Source: Aquimarina algicola (lineage in GTDB: Bacteria; Bacteroidota; Bacteroidia; Flavobacteriales; Flavobacteriaceae). From it: a DNA stretch of 64,000 nt. Where the stretch lies: positions 868,001 to 932,000 of the forward strand of contig NZ_VFWZ01000002.1 of NCBI RefSeq assembly GCF_006443095.1, written 5' to 3'. Positions 34,272 through 44,090 of the stretch are shown here, in pieces (positions within the stretch are counted from its first letter, which is position 1; every line of letters begins with the position of its first letter). Both the position numbers and the translations under genes were made by a program. The notes under the pieces are model-generated. The model made no database searches. It saw only the letters and a program-made list of their open reading frames with translations, and was not told where the DNA came from.

Positions 34272-37124
34272 ATGAAGCGAATTTTTATTGCACTAACACT
34301 ATTAGTAATAGGGATTACTAATGCACAAGATACCGGAACTATTGCCGGTAAATTATTAGATAAAGAATCTAACAACCAACCACTACCTTTTGCAAATGTT
34401 ATTGTAAAAGGAACCTCTAAAGGAGCCTCGACTGATTTTGATGGATTATACGAGATTGCAGGAGTACCTGTAGGTACATATACTTTAGAATTTAGTTTTA
34501 CAGGATATCAAACTGTAGAAATCCCAAATGTAGTTGTAGAAGCAGACAAGGTAGCTGTAGTAGATGCTACGATGGGTGCTACCGCAGCAGCGCTGGATGA
34601 AGTTGTGATCAAAGTAGTAACCAACAGAGAACGCGAAGAAGCCTTATTGTTAGATCAAAAAGAAGCTGTACAAATTAAAGAAAGTATCGGAGCAGAACAA
34701 CTAGCTAGACTTGGAGTTTCAAATGCATCTGCTGCAACCACAAAAATATCTGGAGTTTCTAAGGCAGAAGGTTCTGGTCAAATATATGTACGTGGTTTAG
34801 GTGATCGCTACTTAAGTACCACTCTAAATGGACTACCAATACCATCTGATAATATCGATAAAAAAAATATTGATTTAGAACTATTCCCATCAAGATTTAT
34901 AGGAAATGTTTCGATAAGTAAAACTTTTTCTCCAATGAATTCGGCTGATTTAGCTTCTGGAAACATTGATATAGTCTCAAAAAAGGTATCAAAAAGTAAA
35001 GATATCGCTTTTAGTATTAGTAGTGGTGTAAACTCTAATGTAAGTGATAGTGACATTTTTGACAATTTTAAAAGCACTGCAAATAACGAGGATATTACAT
35101 TAGGAATATACAGTCGTGCTTACGAAGCAGGGAATCTTGTCAACGCTTTGACAGAGCAATCATGGAACCCCGAAGAAATTTCAACTCCTGTAAATTATGG
35201 TTTTGGTTTTAATATTGGAGGTATACTAGGAGAAGAAAGAAAACTCAAACTTTATTTCAGTGGGGGACAATCTGTTGACAATGAATATAGAGAAGGAGTT
35301 TTTAGAGAATATGATCAAGGAAACCTAAGAGATTTTGTTCCAGAAGACGATCTAAGACGTTGGTTAAGAACTATCAACACTACAGGAATGCTACATAGTC
35401 AATATAAATTCAATGACAATAACAACTTATCATTCAACACCTTTGTTATTAATAAAGTTTTTGAAGAAACTCTAGAGGCAGGACGAGATGGTACTACAGA
35501 AATATTTGAAGAATTAGACAACATTGATGAAGGTTCTCAATTTATAAGAGATCAAAATATAAAAAACACTCTATTATCAGCTACTCAAATTCTTGGTGAA
35601 CACAACATTTCTGAGAAAAACAAATTAGAATGGGCAGCTGGTTTTAATTATTTAGTAGCAAATGAGCCTAATAGAATTAGAAATGAAGTAAACATTCTTA
35701 ATGATAATCCACGCACACCTAATATAAATGAAGAAGGAGTAATCGAACTTGGTTTTACAGGTGGATTTCAGCAAAGGAAATCAGTACAAGAAATTACAGA
35801 TGAAGAATTCAATGCTCGTATATCTGACGAATTAATTCTAAAACAAGACGAAGAAGACGATATTTTTGTTTTAAACTTAGGGGGTAGTTTTAGAAATAAG
35901 ACAAGAGATTTTTCATCTCAATTCTTTGGGATAGAAAAAGGAAATAATGCAACTATTAATCCGGAGTCAATTGATGCTATAGGAGATATTTTTATTCAAG
36001 AAAACTTTGATAATGGGGCATTACAACGTAATATTCAACCGTTGGACATATATGATGCTGAACTTCTTTCTTATTCAGGGTATGCAAATTTTACAGGAAA
36101 GTTTAATAAACTTACTGCTCAAATTGGTCTTCGTTATCAAAAAGATGAAATTGATGTAAATTTTGATGTTGGGAATTTTGTTAATCGTGAAACTGGTCAG
36201 GCGAGAATAGGTAATTCAGATAAGAACTATGATAACTTTTATCCATATGTTAATCTAAAATATGAAGTAAATGATAAGCTAGCATTGCGTCTTTCAGGAA
36301 GCTTAGGTCAAACATTACCTGAATTCAAAGAAATTGCCCCTTTTCAATATGTTTCTCCAGTCGGACAAGTATTTCAAGGAAACCCAGATATTGAAAGATC
36401 TGAAAACTACAATATAGATTTTAAGGTAGAATTTTTTCCACAAAGTGATGAATTATTATCTCTTAGTGCTTTTTACAAAAGAATTAACGACCCTATTAAC
36501 AGAGGGTTACAAAGAGGAGGAGAAGGTATCTTTTCATATTTTAATACGGGAGATCGAGCGCGTATTATAGGTTTAGAGCTTGAAGGACGAGTATATATTA
36601 TAAAGAAAAGAGAGTCATATCCAAACTTACGTTTAAGTGGTAATGTTTCTTATTTAGACCACAAACAAGACCTTAAAGATGTTTTTAGAGCAGATGGAAC
36701 TCTTGAACAAACCTTTAGATATGGTGATAGAACTGAAATTGGATTGGAAGGAGCATCTGACTGGATCACTAATATGTCGTTAACTTTTAATTCTGGTGAT
36801 GAATTTCCTTATGAATTTACACTTACCGGCAACTATGCATCTGATAAGATTTTTGCATTAGGAGCTCCTCGAAACCAACAACAACCAGATGTTTTCTTTA
36901 ATGGTGAAATTACAGAAAAAGGGTTTGTTACATTAGATTTTATTGCCAATAAAGAAATTGACAAGCATTGGAGTTTAGGATTGACTGCCAGAAACTTGTT
37001 GAATCCTACAATAAAAAGAGAACAATTTGTACAAGAAGTAGTAACTGGAAATTCATTTGATAGCACCGTACTATCTTACTCTACAGGAGTAGAAGCTTCT
37101 TTGAACATTAGCTATAAATTTTAA
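34272..37124 (+). CDS. TonB-dependent receptor, paralogue of the first
   Basis: 950 residues, with the same order as the 29705 receptor: signal peptide (1-18), carboxypeptidase-regulatory-like domain (about 22-110; the first 90 residues are close to the paralogue, for example LLDKESNNQPLPFANV), plug with GQIYVRGLGDRYLSTT, and a barrel ending SYKF. The barrel halves are more divergent, which suggests different substrates. It pairs with the lipoprotein 25 bases downstream. It would be the second outer membrane gate of the phosphate island. Confidence 0.93.
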   Translation: MKRIFIALTLLVIGITNAQDTGTIAGKLLDKESNNQPLPFANVIVKGTSKGASTDFDGLYEIAGVPVGTYTLEFSFTGYQTVEIPNVVVEADKVAVVDATMGATAAALDEVVIKVVTNREREEALLLDQKEAVQIKESIGAEQLARLGVSNASAATTKISGVSKAEGSGQIYVRGLGDRYLSTTLNGLPIPSDNIDKKNIDLELFPSRFIGNVSISKTFSPMNSADLASGNIDIVSKKVSKSKDIAFSISSGVNSNVSDSDIFDNFKSTANNEDITLGIYSRAYEAGNLVNALTEQSWNPEEISTPVNYGFGFNIGGILGEERKLKLYFSGGQSVDNEYREGVFREYDQGNLRDFVPEDDLRRWLRTINTTGMLHSQYKFNDNNNLSFNTFVINKVFEETLEAGRDGTTEIFEELDNIDEGSQFIRDQNIKNTLLSATQILGEHNISEKNKLEWAAGFNYLVANEPNRIRNEVNILNDNPRTPNINEEGVIELGFTGGFQQRKSVQEITDEEFNARISDELILKQDEEDDIFVLNLGGSFRNKTRDFSSQFFGIEKGNNATINPESIDAIGDIFIQENFDNGALQRNIQPLDIYDAELLSYSGYANFTGKFNKLTAQIGLRYQKDEIDVNFDVGNFVNRETGQARIGNSDKNYDNFYPYVNLKYEVNDKLALRLSGSLGQTLPEFKEIAPFQYVSPVGQVFQGNPDIERSENYNIDFKVEFFPQSDELLSLSAFYKRINDPINRGLQRGGEGIFSYFNTGDRARIIGLELEGRVYIIKKRESYPNLRLSGNVSYLDHKQDLKDVFRADGTLEQTFRYGDRTEIGLEGASDWITNMSLTFNSGDEFPYEFTLTGNYASDKIFALGAPRNQQQPDVFFNGEITEKGFVTLDFIANKEIDKHWSLGLTARNLLNPTIKREQFVQEVVTGNSFDSTVLSYSTGVEASLNISYKF

Positions 37125-37149
37125 AATTTTAATTAAATTAACAACAAAG

Positions 37150-39066
37150 ATGAAAACGTTAAGTAAATTATTAAGCCTTTTATTAATTACAGGATTGTCT
37201 ATCACATCTTGTAGTGATGATGATGATAACTCGCAAGGTCCAGACGGTTCAGATTCTAGTGAGCTTTCTGGTATCATTGACCAAGACCTTACATTGGATG
37301 CTAATACTGAATATAAAATTACTGGAGCTGTAACTGTTGCATCTGGAGTAACGCTTACTATACCTGCCGGTACAGAGATTGTATCAGAAGAAGGAGTTGA
37401 TAATTATCTAGCTATATTAAAAGGAGCTGATATCGATATTCAAGGTACTGCTGCAAATCCGGTAATTATGCGTTCTAATGGAACTGCTGGTTCTTGGGGT
37501 GGGTTACTTATCTGTGGTGACGCTCCAACTACAGAAGGAGTAGATGCAACAGCAGAAGTTGGTGGTCTTATCTATGGTGGAACTAATGCTACTGATAGTT
37601 CTGGTAATATTGATTATTTAATCATCAGAGATTCTGGTGCTCAAATCACTACAAACTCTCAATTTAACGGGTTAACTTTATATGCTGTTGGATCAGGTAC
37701 TACTATTGATAACGTTGCTATAATCAATGGTGAAGATGATGGTGTTGAGTTTTTTGGTGGAACTGTTTCTGTATCAAACTTATATCTTGAAAACAATCAA
37801 GATGATGACATAGATTGGACTGAAGGTTGGAACGGAACTGTTTCAACTGCTTATATTACTACTACATTAACTGAATTCTCTACAATAATAGAAGCAGACG
37901 GAGTAAACAATAACCCTACTATTGAGAACCTTACTGCAATATCATCTACAGGTGGTACAGCTATTCAAATTAAAAATGATTCTGGTGCTACTATCAATGG
38001 TTTGACTTTGACTGGGTTTGATACTTCTTTTGATTTTAGAGATAACGCTCCTGTATCTAATCTACAAATTGATAGTGCTGATGCAGATGAAAGTGAAGTT
38101 TACCAAACTTCTCCAACAAATGCAAGTCTTTTTGCTTGGGTAACTAATGCTTTAGAAAGCTCAGGTAATGCACTTCCAGCAAATATAACTAGCGATCTAA
38201 CTCTAGATGCTTCTGTAGAATATACGGTTAATGGTCCTGTCTTAGTTAGTAATGAAGCAACATTAACAATCCCAGCAGGAACAAAAATTGTATCTGAATC
38301 TGGAACTGCAAATTATATAGCTGTATTAAAAGGAGCTGATATTGTTATTGAAGGAACTATGGATAATCCAGTAGTAATGGAATCAAATGACGGTGATGCA
38401 TGGGGAGGTTTACTTGTTTGTGGTAATGCTACAACTACTGAAGGAGTAAATGCTATCGCAGAAGTTGGTGGCCTTGTATATGGAGGAACTGATGATGCTG
38501 ACAATTCTGGTACTATCAGATATCTTATTCTAAAGAATACTGGAGCTCAAATCAATCCAAATTCACAATTTAATGGTCTTACATTATATGGTGTTGGATC
38601 TGGAACTACTATTGAAAATGTAGCAGTTATTGGAGGTTCTGATGATGGTGTTGAATTCTTTGGAGGTACTGTAAACTTAACAAATTTCTATGCTGAGAAT
38701 TTACAGGACGATTCTGTGGACTGGACAGAAGGATGGAATGGAACCCTTTCTAATGTATATGTTAACTTAACTATAGATGATTTTTCTACTGCGATTGAAG
38801 CTGATGGAGTAAATAACAATCCAACAATAAATAACTTTACAGCAGTATCAACTATGGGAGGAACTGGAATTCAAATTAAAAATGACTCTGGTTGTACTAT
38901 CAATGGACTTACTTTAACTGGGTTCGACACTCAATTTGACTTTAGAGATGGTGCTCCTGTTGCTAATGTACAAGCAGATAACGCTGATGCAAACGAAGCT
39001 ACAACTTATAACACTTCAACAACCGAAGCTACTGATTTTGCTTGGGCAACTACAGCTGCTCAATAA
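37150..39066 (+). CDS. Surface lipoprotein with two tandem beta-helix-like domains
   Basis: A 638-residue lipoprotein: Cys21 in ITSC followed by SDDDDN, a clear surface-export signal. It has an internal duplication: about 40-335 and about 340-638 repeat the same order of motifs (TLTIPAGT, AILKGADI or AVLKGADI, WGGLL, AEVGGL-YGGT, QFNGLTLY, DDGVEFFGGTV and TEGWNGT). One such unit makes up the 388-residue lipoprotein at 32603. It follows its receptor after 25 bases. The domain duplication could give bivalent binding. Confidence 0.85.
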   Translation: MKTLSKLLSLLLITGLSITSCSDDDDNSQGPDGSDSSELSGIIDQDLTLDANTEYKITGAVTVASGVTLTIPAGTEIVSEEGVDNYLAILKGADIDIQGTAANPVIMRSNGTAGSWGGLLICGDAPTTEGVDATAEVGGLIYGGTNATDSSGNIDYLIIRDSGAQITTNSQFNGLTLYAVGSGTTIDNVAIINGEDDGVEFFGGTVSVSNLYLENNQDDDIDWTEGWNGTVSTAYITTTLTEFSTIIEADGVNNNPTIENLTAISSTGGTAIQIKNDSGATINGLTLTGFDTSFDFRDNAPVSNLQIDSADADESEVYQTSPTNASLFAWVTNALESSGNALPANITSDLTLDASVEYTVNGPVLVSNEATLTIPAGTKIVSESGTANYIAVLKGADIVIEGTMDNPVVMESNDGDAWGGLLVCGNATTTEGVNAIAEVGGLVYGGTDDADNSGTIRYLILKNTGAQINPNSQFNGLTLYGVGSGTTIENVAVIGGSDDGVEFFGGTVNLTNFYAENLQDDSVDWTEGWNGTLSNVYVNLTIDDFSTAIEADGVNNNPTINNFTAVSTMGGTGIQIKNDSGCTINGLTLTGFDTQFDFRDGAPVANVQADNADANEATTYNTSTTEATDFAWATTAAQ

Positions 39067-39100
39067 AAACATCTAAGAGATTAGAATTTTATAAACCAAA

Positions 39101-39130
39101 AAAACCGTCTCAATAATATTGAGACGGTTT
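39101..39130. terminator. Bidirectional terminator
   Basis: A long stem AAAACCGTCTCAAT against ATTGAGACGGTTT, followed by a T-run. It lies between the second lipoprotein and the convergent small ORF. Confidence 0.8.
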
Positions 39131-39143
39131 TTTTATTTTAATG

Positions 39144-39302
39144 CTATGCATCAACTATTGTTCTTGATTGTTGATATTCATTATAAAAGGTTACTTCTGT
39201 AAATCGATACCGCATCATCAATTTATCTACTATTTCAGTAAGTAAATATTTTCCTTGCTTGATATGATCATCAATATCGCTTTTGTCGTTTACTACTATC
39301 AA
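39144..39302 (-). CDS. Possible 52-residue small protein downstream of MATE
   Basis: A minus-strand frame starting at TTG, eight bases after the MATE stop codon, with no internal stop for 52 codons. Its peptide has a balanced, coding-like composition (with segments such as KQGKYLLTEIVDKLMMRYRF). No ATG occurs before residue 30, so the start codon is uncertain. I recognise no family. It may be a small co-transcribed protein or the degraded end of a former gene. Confidence 0.4.
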   Translation of the reverse strand: MIVVNDKSDIDDHIKQGKYLLTEIVDKLMMRYRFTEVTFYNEYQQSRTIVDA

Positions 39303-39310
39303 TTAAGGAA

Positions 39311-40717
39311 CTACACCTTAACCTCTTTCCATTTTCCTTTTTTAAACCAGATGATACCGATAACGGCGATCAATATTTCTGCAGCCGTAATGGCCAAAAA
39401 AACACCCATTGCCCCCCAATCTAAAACCAAGGCAGCAAAGTAGGCAAAAGGCAATTGAAAAATCCAGAAGCAGAAAAAATTAATAATCGTAGGTGTTCTG
39501 GTATCTCCTGCACCATTAAACGATTGAATAATCACCATACCATAGGCATAAAATACATATCCTGCTGCAATAACCCGTAAACTTAAAGCACCATACTCTA
39601 TAATCTTAGGTTCTTCACTAAAGATTTGTATGATCAATTCTGCAAAAATCAAATAAAATAAGGAGACCGCTACCATAAAATAAGCATTGTATTTTCCTGT
39701 TTTCCATACCGATTTTTCGGCTCGGTCCGGTTTAGATGCTCCCAGGTTTTGACCAACAAGAGTAGCCGCTGCATTACTCATTCCCCAGCTTGGCATTAAG
39801 GTAAACATCAATACTCGAATCGCTATGGTATATCCTGCCAGGACTTCACTACCAAATTCTGCCATGATCCGCATTAAAAAAACCCAACTTGATGTTCCTA
39901 TAATAAATTGACCTATACCACCAAGAGAGACTTTAATAAGATTCATCATGATCTCAATCCTAAAAACAAAATCCCTGAGTGTAACTTTGATTTTGCTCCA
40001 TCCATAAAAAAGAATTAGTAATTGAAAAATCACTGCACTCCCTCTACCGATAGTCGTTGCAATAGCAGCTCCTTCTACTCCAAAGGCAGGAACTGGACCT
40101 ATCCCAAAAATAAATATTGGATCTAAAATGATATTAAGTACATTGGAAAATATAAGTACACGCATCGCTACAGAAGCATCTCCTGCTCCCCTAAAAACGG
40201 CATTGATCAAAAATAGTAACATAATCGTTACATTACCCCCCAGCAATACTTGAGTATAACGATAACCACTCTCTATAAGGTCTGCCTCTGCGCCCATCAT
40301 ACTCAAAATTTCTTTAGGAAATAATATCCCAATAGCACTAATACCCAGTGCCAGGACAATACCTAATAATATTGATTGTATTGCAGCCTGCGAAGCTCCT
40401 GTTATATCTTGCTCTCCTACTCTACGAGCAACAATTGCAGTCACGCCCATACTTAAACCAATTGCTACGGCATATACGAGAGTTAATACAGATTCTGTAA
40501 GCCCAACGGTAGCAATAGCATTGGCTCCTAGACTAGAAACGAAGTAGGCATCTACGAGAAAAAAAACAGATTCCATCATCATTTCTAATACCATGGGTAC
40601 AGACAGCATAAATATAGCTTTGCGAATGCTTCCTGAAGTGAATTCTTGCTCTTGTCCTGTTATAGCGGTTTTAAAATAAGTGAATATACGGTGTAAAGCG
40701 CTTTTATATTGGTTCAT
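39311..40717 (-). CDS. MATE-family multidrug/Na+ efflux transporter
   Basis: A 468-residue transporter with about twelve membrane helices in two homologous halves. N-terminal landmarks are SIRKAIFMLSVPMVLEMMMESVF and the second-half VGQNLGASKPDRAEKSVWKTG. MATE proteins export cationic drugs and metabolites with Na+ or H+ antiport. The substrate is not known. It is transcribed away from the T9SS gene, with no regulator adjacent. Confidence 0.93.
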   Translation of the reverse strand: MNQYKSALHRIFTYFKTAITGQEQEFTSGSIRKAIFMLSVPMVLEMMMESVFFLVDAYFVSSLGANAIATVGLTESVLTLVYAVAIGLSMGVTAIVARRVGEQDITGASQAAIQSILLGIVLALGISAIGILFPKEILSMMGAEADLIESGYRYTQVLLGGNVTIMLLFLINAVFRGAGDASVAMRVLIFSNVLNIILDPIFIFGIGPVPAFGVEGAAIATTIGRGSAVIFQLLILFYGWSKIKVTLRDFVFRIEIMMNLIKVSLGGIGQFIIGTSSWVFLMRIMAEFGSEVLAGYTIAIRVLMFTLMPSWGMSNAAATLVGQNLGASKPDRAEKSVWKTGKYNAYFMVAVSLFYLIFAELIIQIFSEEPKIIEYGALSLRVIAAGYVFYAYGMVIIQSFNGAGDTRTPTIINFFCFWIFQLPFAYFAALVLDWGAMGVFLAITAAEILIAVIGIIWFKKGKWKEVKV

Positions 40718-41012
40718 TACTGTAAAAATTATGAAGTTGAAAAAATAACTATGCAGACAAAAAAGAGAGTGTTTGTCTTAAATTAGGTCGAGAAGAAACA
40801 CTTATCAAAAGTGCTTATAATGCTTTACAGTTCCATAATGGCGCAAATATGGAATAATATTTTTGATTTTCAAAGTTAAAATTAAGTAAAAACCATAACT
40901 TAATTGCAGAACTATTATAATTTTGTAGATTCTCGGAAAAGAGTGCCTACTTTAGTAAAAAAAATAATAATAAAATTGTATCTTTCGAATCCCAAAATAA
41001 AAGATATAGAAT

Positions 41013-41363
41013 ATGAAGAAAATCTACCTGCTTATTATATGTATCGGTTTAGTATGTTTATCCTTCTCCCCAGGGATCCAAGCACAACCGAACGATCCTG
41101 AAGAAAAACAAGAAGCTAAAAGCGTCAAAATAGAAGGCTTACGCCTTTTTCCTAATCCTGCACCTGCCGGGAGTGTCCTATATGTTACTTCTGATCTAGA
41201 ACTTACAAAAACTGTTACGATATACACTGTATTGGGCGAAAAAGTTTTGTTTAAAGTACTAATTGGCAAAGAATTAGACATCAGCCATCTCAATCCTGGT
41301 GTTTATGTAATCAATGTAACCGAAGGCGATACCAAAGCTACTCTAAAACTTATTATAGACTAA
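41013..41363 (+). CDS. Small secreted protein consisting mainly of a T9SS type A sorting domain
   Basis: A 116-residue protein: signal peptide to about residue 25, about 17 charged linker residues (QPNDPEEKQEAK), then a complete type A C-terminal sorting domain (about 44-116) with the landmarks FPNPA, VTIYTVLGEKV, LDISHLNPGVYVINV and the end KLIID. Sorting domains normally follow a large cargo domain; here there is none. It could be a decoy, a fragment of an old cargo gene, or a functional small protein. The T9SS machinery is not encoded in this window. Confidence 0.88.
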   Translation: MKKIYLLIICIGLVCLSFSPGIQAQPNDPEEKQEAKSVKIEGLRLFPNPAPAGSVLYVTSDLELTKTVTIYTVLGEKVLFKVLIGKELDISHLNPGVYVINVTEGDTKATLKLIID

Positions 41364-41443
41364 TTAACCAACTTTACTTCGTATTGCTCTTAAATAATTC
41401 TTGATAAAAACTTTTAAAACCGAAATAAAGAATACCTTTTTTA

Positions 41444-41451
41444 TACCTTTG
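41444..41451 (+). promoter_or_regulatory. -7 promoter element
   Basis: TACCTTTG, a perfect TAnnTTTG match 27 bases before the ATG of the LuxE-like gene. No -33 TTG is found at the proper spacing. Confidence 0.45.
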
Positions 41452-41477
41452 TTCTTCAAAAGCTGTTGAACAACACT

Positions 41478-42458
41478 ATGCTATCTGACGCTATTTTTTC
41501 TATTCAAAACAAAGAGGATTTTGAACGAATCGCATTGCGTATTTTCAATCACCAATACAATAATAATAGCATCTATCAACGATTTTGTAACCTTCTTGGA
41601 GTTACAAGAAATACAATTTGCAGCATAGAAGACATTCCTTTTTTGCCTATTCAATTTTTTAAGCAAGAAAAGATTGTAAGCTCACAATCTCTGATTCAAA
41701 AAATCTTTACTAGTAGCGGCACTACAGGTAGTATCACAAGTAAACATTTCGTAAATGATATCTCTATCTATGAAAAAAGCTTCAAAAAAGGGTTTGACTT
41801 TTTTTATGGAGATATCAAAGAGTATGTAGTGTTAGCCTTACTCCCTTCTTATCTAGAACGAGATGGGTCTTCTTTGGTATATATGACAGAACACTTAATT
41901 AAAGATAGCAATCATCCCGAAAGTGGTTTTTATTTATACGACACCAAAAAACTAGTCGAAACGATACAAAAATTAGAAACAGAAAATAAAAAGGTTCTCC
42001 TTCTTGGTGTTTCTTTTGCGCTTTTAGACCTTGTAGAGCAGTACAATCTAAAATTACCAAAAAATGTAATTGTAATGGAAACAGGTGGGATGAAGGGTCG
42101 TAAAAAAGAAATTATAAGAGATGAATTGCACAAAATACTGCAAAAAGGGTTTGGATTATCACATATCCATAGTGAATATGGCATGACAGAGCTATTATCT
42201 CAGGCATACTCAAAAGGTGATGGAATTTTCACTTGCCCTCCCTGGATGAAGGTCATGATCAGAAATCCTGAAGATGCCTTAACGCTTTTGGAGCATAACA
42301 AAACGGGAGGAGTTAATATTATTGATTTGGCAAATATAAATTCATGCTCATTTATCGCAACACAAGATTTAGGAAAAGTATATGCTAATGGCACTTTTGA
42401 AATCTTAGGTAGATTTGATCACAGTGATATTAGAGGATGTAATCTAATGGCATTATAA
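41478..42458 (+). CDS. LuxE-like acyl-protein synthetase/acyltransferase
   Basis: About 326 residues of the adenylate-forming LuxE/acyl-CoA synthetase-like family. The P-loop-like FTSSGTTGSITSKHF, the E-YGMTELLSQAYSKG motif and the TGGVNIIDLANINSCSFIATQDLG end are diagnostic. It activates a carboxylic acid as acyl-AMP; in luminescent bacteria LuxE works with LuxC and LuxD, which are not present here. The start at 41478 (ATG) is preferred over TTG at 41466. It sits three bases before a membrane transglutaminase-like gene, so a lipid or cell-envelope role is likelier than luminescence. Confidence 0.85.
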   Translation: MLSDAIFSIQNKEDFERIALRIFNHQYNNNSIYQRFCNLLGVTRNTICSIEDIPFLPIQFFKQEKIVSSQSLIQKIFTSSGTTGSITSKHFVNDISIYEKSFKKGFDFFYGDIKEYVVLALLPSYLERDGSSLVYMTEHLIKDSNHPESGFYLYDTKKLVETIQKLETENKKVLLLGVSFALLDLVEQYNLKLPKNVIVMETGGMKGRKKEIIRDELHKILQKGFGLSHIHSEYGMTELLSQAYSKGDGIFTCPPWMKVMIRNPEDALTLLEHNKTGGVNIIDLANINSCSFIATQDLGKVYANGTFEILGRFDHSDIRGCNLMAL

Positions 42459-42460
42459 TT

Positions 42461-43483
42461 ATGGGGGAATCAAAATCAAATTACCTTTCTTATCCTTCAA
42501 TACTATTTATATCCATAATAGCCGGTAGCTTTCTACAGGCGTTTGTACCTATTTCTTTATTTTACTTATTTACATTATTATTACTTTCGCTTTCCTGGTA
42601 TATAGGGCGATTCAAAAAAACAGCTTCTTTTTTTTCTAAATGGCGGTTCGTTATCTATAGTCTATTACTGATAACTTTTCTAACAGGAATACGATATGTT
42701 TTTACAACAATTCAAACATTTCCAACAACAACCGATGATGTATCAGAGCATATTTACAAAGAAAAGTTTTATGAAAATGGGGATTCAATCGTAATCTTAA
42801 AGCAAGACCGAAAATGGAAAGACAACTATGGTAATCCATATAAGGGTAGTTTTTCTATACGAGAAAAAGATTATGTATTCTCCAAAAAAGAATATGCGAA
42901 TTATATCCCTAAACCCAAAAATCAAGCCTGGGATTGGGGAAACCTATATAAGTACCTTGCAGCATCAGACACACCCAGAATGGATCTGATTCTGAATGAA
43001 TTTGAATCTATAAAAAGCACCCAAAAACTGAATCAGTTAGAATTTGCAGAAATGGTGGTTACTTTTATCCAGGATATTCCTTATTCTTTTGTATTTATGG
43101 ATGAATGTAAAACCCCTGCAAATTACGAAGAATCTATAAGGTCAATTCTTGAAAAATGCCCTGACTGTTGTATAGGAAATATCCCTTATGGAGTACAAAA
43201 TCCGGTTGGTTTTATGGGTAATCTTAAAGGAGATTGTGATACCAGAACCGTTATTATTTATGCCATTTTAAGTCATTTTGGTTATGATGTTGCGATTTTA
43301 AACAGCGATTATTACGCACATTCTATTTTGGGATTAAACATCCCGGCAAAAGGTGCTTTTAAAACATTAAATGGTAAACGATACTACGTTTGGGAGACCA
43401 CTAACAAACATTTTACTTTGGGCGCATTGCCAAATAGTTTTGGTAATATCAACCATTGGTTCATCGTACTAACTAATACTTAA
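42461..43483 (+). CDS. Membrane protein with a transglutaminase-like domain
   Basis: A 340-residue protein with two or three N-terminal helices (about 12-35, 38-50 and 62-85) and a C-terminal cysteine-protease/transglutaminase-like core: C259 in LKGDCDTRT and a following His in YYAHSILGLN, with a plausible acidic third member. Family members act as proteases, acyl transferases or glutamine cross-linkers. The soluble core faces the periplasm if the helices are two; this cannot be fixed. It is placed between the LuxE-like and DUF350-like genes. Confidence 0.72.
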   Translation: MGESKSNYLSYPSILFISIIAGSFLQAFVPISLFYLFTLLLLSLSWYIGRFKKTASFFSKWRFVIYSLLLITFLTGIRYVFTTIQTFPTTTDDVSEHIYKEKFYENGDSIVILKQDRKWKDNYGNPYKGSFSIREKDYVFSKKEYANYIPKPKNQAWDWGNLYKYLAASDTPRMDLILNEFESIKSTQKLNQLEFAEMVVTFIQDIPYSFVFMDECKTPANYEESIRSILEKCPDCCIGNIPYGVQNPVGFMGNLKGDCDTRTVIIYAILSHFGYDVAILNSDYYAHSILGLNIPAKGAFKTLNGKRYYVWETTNKHFTLGALPNSFGNINHWFIVLTNT

Positions 43484-43486
43484 AAC

Positions 43487-44005
43487 ATGCAAACAAAATT
43501 ATTAACCCTCGCTTTTATAGAAATTGCTCTTGCAATCATTATTTCTGTTATCATACTTTTTATCTCTTTCAAAATTCTGCAACGTGTCTTCTTCAAAGAC
43601 ATATCGCTTAGAGAAGATAATATGGCCTTTTCTATTTTTGCCGCAGGAATAATATTATCTATAGGTATCATATTAAGTGAAATCATACCTTCAATTACGA
43701 ACATTGTGAGATTATCGATGACACAAGAACATAAAATTCTCTGGGTAGAGATCATTCAATACTCTACGTTATATTTATTTATTGGCTTTCTGTTTTCATT
43801 AGTAATCAACACTTCTGTGTTTTTATTATTTTCTGCACTCACAAAAGGCGTAAATGAATTCAAAGATATACAACAAAACAATATCGCATCTGCTATTATT
43901 GTCACAGCAACATTGGTATCAATCACTTTAATCGCAAAAGATAGTATAAGCCTACTGATTAGTGCTTTAATCCCATATCCTGAAACAGCTAATTTTATGT
44001 TGTAA
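43487..44005 (+). CDS. DUF350-like membrane protein
   Basis: A 172-residue polytopic protein with about four hydrophobic helices and a pattern resembling DUF350 (YjfL): FSIFAAGIILSIGIILSE in the second helix and a repeated middle half. The function is unknown. It follows the transglutaminase-like gene after three bases and the three genes are read as one operon. Confidence 0.7.
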   Translation: MQTKLLTLAFIEIALAIIISVIILFISFKILQRVFFKDISLREDNMAFSIFAAGIILSIGIILSEIIPSITNIVRLSMTQEHKILWVEIIQYSTLYLFIGFLFSLVINTSVFLLFSALTKGVNEFKDIQQNNIASAIIVTATLVSITLIAKDSISLLISALIPYPETANFML

Positions 44006-44090
44006 ATTATTATTCATTTAATTTTTTGTTAAAAATGTAATGAATATATTTTTTCCCGACTTAATTATTGAAAGCATCAGAAATTAAATC

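Noticed and set aside
39255..39443. Plus-strand frame inside the MATE gene end
   Set aside because: It lies opposite the conserved MATE C-terminus and a likely small ORF; no promoter or family.
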